Position numbers and translations under genes: made by a program
Notes under the pieces: generated by a model
Database searches by the model: none
What the model was told of the DNA's origin: nothing
Seen by the model: only the letters and a program-made list of their open reading frames with translations
Origin: Brevibacillus fluminis
GTDB taxonomy: Bacteria; Bacillota; Bacilli; Brevibacillales; Brevibacillaceae
DNA: 64,000 nucleotides
Reading direction: 5' to 3'
Assembly (NCBI RefSeq): GCF_003710825.1
Contig: NZ_RHHQ01000008.1
Location: 62,001 to 126,000, forward strand
In this document: positions 61,201 through 64,000 of the stretch, piece after piece
Position numbering within the stretch: position 1 is the first letter of the stretch
Layout of the letters: every line of letters starts with the position of its first letter

Positions 61201-61326
61201 GTCCATCCCCCCTTTACGTACCAGTAGATCATTCATTCGTTTATCGTGATCCATGATAATGGATAGTGGAATTAACAAAAAAGAAATCAGGCCAATAAGA
61301 ATAATGACAAAAGTCCGTTTGAGCAC
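58216..61326 (-). CDS. Hybrid sensor histidine kinase with two kinase modules (7TMR-DISM type)
   Basis: A 1036-residue membrane kinase. After an N-terminal membrane segment, an extracellular 7TMR-DISM/galactose-binding-like domain (LDGEWEFYWNQLLPPEYF, GSATYRMVLKNVP) runs to about 210, and seven membrane helices follow to about 410. The first kinase module has an H-box, FLSNTSHELKTPLNAIV, at about 445 and ATP-lid motifs (LISNAIKFTDQGAV, GDSGIGI, GTGLGLSI). A receiver follows at about 695-815 with phospho-Asp in ILDLMMPDMSG. The end is a second, LytS-type kinase module: LRSQIKPHFLYNALNSIAAL at about 840, LQPLVENAIRHGL and EDNGCGI. Two complete catalytic modules in one chain are unusual. It is the first gene of the operon with the response regulator. 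Confidence 0.92.
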   Translation of the reverse strand: MLKRTFVIILIGLISFLLIPLSIIMDHDKRMNDLLVRKGGMDLSAWNYEQKKRIKLDGEWEFYWNQLLPPEYFKNADADKHSFPSYMKVPSQWNGKIINGQTLPAYGSATYRMVLKNVPFSGVFGLKKTNIRFASAIYVNGHKLFVDGKPSEEAESYRIGNVPQIGFFSAEKGDVEIIVHVANYDYVNAGIPISLYFGEQAAMLEDQQRSVAYDFSTIAILGTLALIYLICFATAALYGKKDNSLLLFSVICMLYGIYNGLIGERPLMLYLPDVSYTLLYKVKDMTSLAAIIILAIYFYQLQKSIISLKVTQAVTVVLGTYLVLVAFLPIHDYVVIHPYIIALYEVMIIWLMLRIAFLYIKSVKSDRLRLLLLFMAILCINLYSIDVILFAYSFKENIRLGQFYIVAFNMVLIFLISLRFFEAYHTINEMKNQLLQLDKIKDDFLSNTSHELKTPLNAIVNITDTLLKGAEGPISEKQAQNLAIVLGSGRRLTQLVNELLDYSKMKHGDISLYKSNVDLKATVDSVIRIHSFLLGGKQITLVNDVSEDIPEVYVDGNRLIQILHNLISNAIKFTDQGAVNISAEVIRDRVEVRVGDSGIGIELHMQKRIFEAFEQADSFEARNADGTGLGLSITKKLVELHGGQIRVDSRPGQGSVFIFTIPLSTTASGKLQGRKEKKEEAQKDLRFAYPEYPHFVKGKNEATILVVDDDFANLQSMINLLKLEGYSIVVANRGQIALDELFKKQDFFLVILDLMMPDMSGYEVLQAIRERYSPFELPVLMMTAKNRIEDMILSMEYGANDFVGKPFEAEEIMARVRSLTRLKASVKTAKDAEIAFLRSQIKPHFLYNALNSIAALCMDEPQKAEELTLQLSQYLRRSFDFKQLDSFTTLEHELELVAAYITIEKARFGARLQVEYDVDAHLDTRIPPLILQPLVENAIRHGLMSNLQGGKVKVSIKQEVNETVSCKVEDNGCGINEEKLEEILKSNVEKKGVGLWNISQRIRLLYGKSIRIESAVGIGTKVSFDIPAQPNNEIGG

Positions 61327-61590
61327 AGTATCGGCCCCTTTACACAGAATAGAGGCATATCCAAAACGTATTCGACAAATTACTCAATCTCCCTCCAAAA
61401 TCCTCCTTTATACGACAAGGAAATTCCTGAATAAGCCAACCAGAGACCGAAAATCGTAGCATTCCACAAATGTGTAAGGGATACAACAATAAAATGACAT
61501 CTACGTCGTTTTGAATTGTTACGATTCATGTTGGTACATTTTATGCCAAAATCAAACGTAATCATTTTTCTTTCCGAACCTTTTCGCAGC

Positions 61591-61848
61591 TCAAATGCGA
61601 GCGTGCTCGATTTCAACTTCACGATTACGCGGTTCGCTATTGGTTACCATTGAGTCCAACAGATTCCGCGCAACCATAGCTACCTCGTCGATGGCATGAT
61701 TAAATGCCCCCTTGGTAGCCGACCACCTGCTATTCGTTTTTTTGTGAACTGATAGGTCATGCCTTTCAGCCCATTTTTGCCAATGCAGATCACCCTAGCG
61801 TTAACGAGATATGCCCGGTACTTTGGTTCCTGTGCAAATAAATAATAG
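61591..61848 (-). pseudogene. Possible frameshifted gene remnant
   Basis: On the minus strand LFAQEPKYRAYLVNARVICI and GKNGLKGMTYQFTKK run to a poly-A stretch. A shift of frame there opens TNSRWSATKGAFNHAIDEVA and MVARNLLDSMVTNSEPRN to a stop at 61591. Both parts look protein-like and join naturally if one base is changed in the A-run. No start codon or ribosome site is clear and I recognise no family. The remainder of 61327-61880 shows no intact gene. Confidence 0.3.
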
Positions 61849-61874
61849 TAAGATATGTTTTCTAGCTAAAAGCA

Positions 61875-61904
61875 CAAAAAAAAACTCAGCTCTCCCAGCT
61901 GAGC
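61875..61904 (-). terminator. Terminator built from a tRNA D-arm-like sequence
   Basis: On the minus strand GCTCAGCTGGGAGAGCTGAG is followed by TTTTTTTTT, an intrinsic terminator. The 19-base word TTAGCTCAGCTGGGAGAGC here is identical to positions 7-25 (acceptor end and D arm) of the tRNA-Ala at 63925-64000. It is the second hairpin after the amidohydrolase gene, behind the one at 61923-61957. Confidence 0.8.
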
Positions 61905-61922
61905 TAATCCCCCCAATCAAAG

Positions 61923-61957
61923 AAAAAACCTTAGCCCAGGTAAATCCCGGGCTAAGG
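61923..61957 (-). terminator. Intrinsic terminator of the amidohydrolase gene
   Basis: CCTTAGCCC (61929-61937) and GGGCTAAGG (61949-61957) are exact reverse complements, and the minus strand continues TTTTTTC. It lies 13 bases after the stop at 61970. Confidence 0.9.
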
Positions 61958-61969
61958 GATGGCATCTAT

Positions 61970-63721
61970 TTACTTCTTAAATGAACGATCACGATATACT
62001 TCATTTCCTTCAAACAGCGTCAACAATACTTTCGTATCACTGATCTGATTGGCCGGAATCTCAAACAAATTTTTGTCTAGAACAATGATGTCTGCCTTTT
62101 TACCAGGCTCGATCGATCCGACTTCCTGCTCCATGAAGTTGGCATACGCTCCGTTGTAAGTGTATCCCTTAATCATATCAACAACGCTGACGCGCTCTTG
62201 CGGCCACAAGGTGCGAGTGACATCCGTTTCCCCAATCTCCATGCGAGTAACGCCAATCTGGATCGCCTGCATCGGGTTCCAATTCACTGTTACCGGATAA
62301 TCGCTTGAAACCGTGAAAACTGCGCCAGCATCGAGGAAGCTTTTCAACGGATATTGATGATTAGCACGTTCTTCGCCCAAGAACTCTACACTTTGATCGA
62401 AGTAGCCTTTTTCCTTCATGTCCCAGAATACTTGAGCATCTGCGACGACTCCGAGTTTGCCAAAACGTTTGACATCCTCAGGTGAAACCAATTGAAGATG
62501 CGTGATGGCGTGGCGTGTATCGTCTGTAGCATTTTGTTTCTGCGCAAGCTCGAATGCATCCAGAACTGTCGTGGTCGCTTCGTCTCCGATCGAATGGACA
62601 TGGACCTGGAATCCTTCTTTGTCTAGTGCAGCAATTGCTTTGTTCAAGACCGCTGGCTCCACTTCAGGAATTCCATTGAAATGATCCTTATGATGATAGG
62701 ATTCTTTCAACCAGGCTGTTCCACCTTCTACGACACCGTCCATAAACAGTTTGACAGAATTGGTTTGGAACAGAGAGCCTGTATTTTTCGATCTTTCCTG
62801 AACAAAAATCGGAAGTTGTTTATCAATATTCGCAGCATCTCCTCTAAACGATGCGCGGTATCGCATATGTAAATCATTCGCAGCCTCAAGCTCCTTGAAT
62901 GCCTTATACACATTGCTGTTAGGGGAAATGATAGGAATGTGTACTTCTGTAATTCCCATCGAACTTGCCTTTTTCTCAAAGCCATGGATCGCTTCCTTGT
63001 ATTGCTCTACGGTGTAGTCGCTTGGAAGAATTTTTGTCACCAAATTTTTGGCTCCTTCACGCAAGGTGCCGTTCGGTTCTCCCGTATTTGCATCCCGTTC
63101 AATCAGACCATCTTTCGGGTCAACGGTATTTTTCGTAATCCCCGCCAACTCAAGCGCTTTCGAGTTCACCCAAATCGAATGACCGTCCTCGGAGGTCAGA
63201 ACCACTGGAATGTTTGGAGCGATTTTGTCCAGAAGATCTTTTGTTGGACCTGTTGCTGCAAATAACGGGTTTTGCCAGCCCATTCCCTGTACGAACTTGG
63301 TGTCTGGGTGCAATGTCAAAAAATCTTTCAATTCCTTCAGATACTCTTCAGGAGATTCCTTACCAAACAAGGATAATGCAAAGATTTCTTGAACGAAGTG
63401 GTCGGCATGGTTGTGGTTGTCCATCATTCCAGGCATAACCATTTTGCCATCCAGATCAATTACTTTGGTTTGGTTCCCTTTAAATTTCTTAACCCCATTG
63501 TTTGAACCAACATAAACGATTTCTCCGTTTTTGATAGCAATCGCTTCTGCCCATGGCTTGCCGTTGTTTACCGTGTAAACCTTGGCGTCCTCGATTACCA
63601 AGTCAGCGCCTTTGATACTTGAAGCAGTTGTTGGGCTGCTGGTAGCACTTACACCACTCACAAACAATGAGCTAAGCAAAAGGCTTGCAATCGATGTTGA
63701 AAGGGCCTTCACTACTTTCAT
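61970..63721 (-). CDS. Secreted amidohydrolase (YtcJ-like family)
   Basis: A 583-residue metal-dependent hydrolase with a signal peptide (MKVVKALSTSIASLLLSSLF, cleavage near SATS). The early metal site is MDNHNHADHF at about 100-109, LEDGHSIWVNSKAL-type (here SEDGHSIWVNSKALELAG) lies near 177, and LFMDGVVEGGTAWL near 325. HVHSIGDEATTTVLDA near 385 and TVSSDYPV near 480 carry the remaining His/Asp ligands. The family acts on amide or related bonds of small molecules; the substrate is unknown. Export to the envelope is unusual for the family in Gram-positives but is seen. AAGGTG precedes the ATG at 63721. Two terminators follow. Confidence 0.9.
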   Translation of the reverse strand: MKVVKALSTSIASLLLSSLFVSGVSATSSPTTASSIKGADLVIEDAKVYTVNNGKPWAEAIAIKNGEIVYVGSNNGVKKFKGNQTKVIDLDGKMVMPGMMDNHNHADHFVQEIFALSLFGKESPEEYLKELKDFLTLHPDTKFVQGMGWQNPLFAATGPTKDLLDKIAPNIPVVLTSEDGHSIWVNSKALELAGITKNTVDPKDGLIERDANTGEPNGTLREGAKNLVTKILPSDYTVEQYKEAIHGFEKKASSMGITEVHIPIISPNSNVYKAFKELEAANDLHMRYRASFRGDAANIDKQLPIFVQERSKNTGSLFQTNSVKLFMDGVVEGGTAWLKESYHHKDHFNGIPEVEPAVLNKAIAALDKEGFQVHVHSIGDEATTTVLDAFELAQKQNATDDTRHAITHLQLVSPEDVKRFGKLGVVADAQVFWDMKEKGYFDQSVEFLGEERANHQYPLKSFLDAGAVFTVSSDYPVTVNWNPMQAIQIGVTRMEIGETDVTRTLWPQERVSVVDMIKGYTYNGAYANFMEQEVGSIEPGKKADIIVLDKNLFEIPANQISDTKVLLTLFEGNEVYRDRSFKK

Positions 63722-63881
63722 TCTTTCACCTTCCTATATTATTTTCTAATAATTAACACTATTTACTATTTTATGATTTCGAATTCAAATTAGTCAATCT
63801 TTATATGTATACCAGCGAGCGAGGGTTAAAATAGCAAATCCCTTGCAAAGATAGTGAAGGAGCGGCTTGGGAATAGTACAA

Positions 63882-63911
63882 CAAGAAAACCCCTGATTTC
63901 TCAAGGGTTTT
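63882..63911 (-). terminator. Terminator downstream of tRNA-Ala
   Basis: AAAACCC (63887-63893) and GGGTTTT (63905-63911) pair around a 11-base loop. The minus strand after the stem reads CTTGTTG, with T's inside the stem end. It lies 13 bases past the tRNA CCA end. The stretch 63722-63881 shows only AT-rich upstream sequence of the amidohydrolase. Confidence 0.65.
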
Positions 63912-63924
63912 ACGTTCATTATTA

Positions 63925-64000
63925 TGGTGGACCCTATCGGGATCGAACCGACGACCTCTACACTGCCAGTGTAGCGCTCTCCCAGCTGAGCTAAGGGCCC
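63925..64000 (-). tRNA. tRNA-Ala (anticodon GGC)
   Basis: The 76-base minus-strand sequence begins GGGCCCTTAGCTCAGCTGGG at 64000 and ends GGGTCCACCA at 63925, so CCA is encoded. The acceptor stem GGGCCCT/AGGGTCC, D arm, anticodon stem CTACA/TGTAG with loop CTGGCAG (anticodon GGC), and T arm with GGTTCGATCCC are all present. GGC reads the alanine codon GCC. The 5' end coincides with the window edge, so neighbouring tRNA genes may lie beyond. Confidence 0.97.

Noticed and set aside
61380-61622. An 80-codon minus-strand frame upstream of the hybrid kinase
   Set aside because: No domain, odd composition and no clear ribosome site. It overlaps the region of a decayed gene in another frame.

Overview
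The window looks like the chromosome of an endospore-forming, low-to-mid GC Bacillota bacterium. A Brevibacillus-like organism is my best inference. The evidence is a complete gerA/gerB/gerC-type germinant receptor operon, a very large surface protein with S-layer homology (SLH) repeats, strong AGGAGG-type ribosome binding sites, a CIRCE heat-shock operator, and many TetR/PadR/XRE regulators beside small catabolic genes. Species assignment is inference. No replication origin, prophage block or CRISPR array was seen.

Layout. 0-7 kb: two phage-tail-collar (microcystin-dependent-protein type) genes, the first cut by the window edge, then an 1881-residue secreted repeat protein. 7-15 kb: a UPF0489/peptide-arginase-like protein, a luciferase-like flavin monooxygenase, a ketopantoate-reductase-family enzyme, a YmaF-like protein, htpG with a CIRCE operator, a membrane-tethered PstS-like protein, and a short hypothetical gene whose 5' end abuts what looks like the last domains of a group II intron. 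15-22 kb: an acetyltransferase, a PadR-DUF4180 fusion regulator with a perfect PadR operator, and the germination operon with two tandem B subunits. 22-35 kb: small regulator/enzyme modules (CGNR regulator, TetR/SDR, TetR/MBL hydrolase, XRE/alcohol dehydrogenase, amine oxidase, ECF S component, enoyl-CoA hydratase), small ORFs and decayed gene fragments. 35-40 kb: argH-like lyase, amino-acid permease and an unusual regulator. 40-44 kb: a 1273-residue secreted GLUG-repeat protein.

44.4-48.4 kb holds the most interesting module. It is a four-gene operon encoding a cofactor-free 2,4-dioxygenase homologue, a FAD monooxygenase, an EamA transporter and an HGGxW alpha/beta hydrolase. This is the set of activities expected for 2-alkyl-4-quinolone (PQS-type signal) degradation (AqdC, AqdB, exporter, AqdA roles).

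48.6-64 kb: a DUF2294 protein, a small membrane protein, a decayed BTAD-like gene, the 2216-residue SLH-anchored repeat protein, a response regulator and hybrid histidine kinase pair directly upstream of it, a secreted amidohydrolase, and a tRNA-Ala(GGC) ending exactly at the window edge.

How the genes work together. Most blocks are one- to four-gene operons closed by clear intrinsic terminators, and several regulators have recognisable palindromic operators next to them. The three giant exported proteins share module types (CBM96/DNRLRE-like, Big_2-like), which suggests a common cell-surface or matrix role. Family assignments come from reading the protein sequences, and no database search was run.
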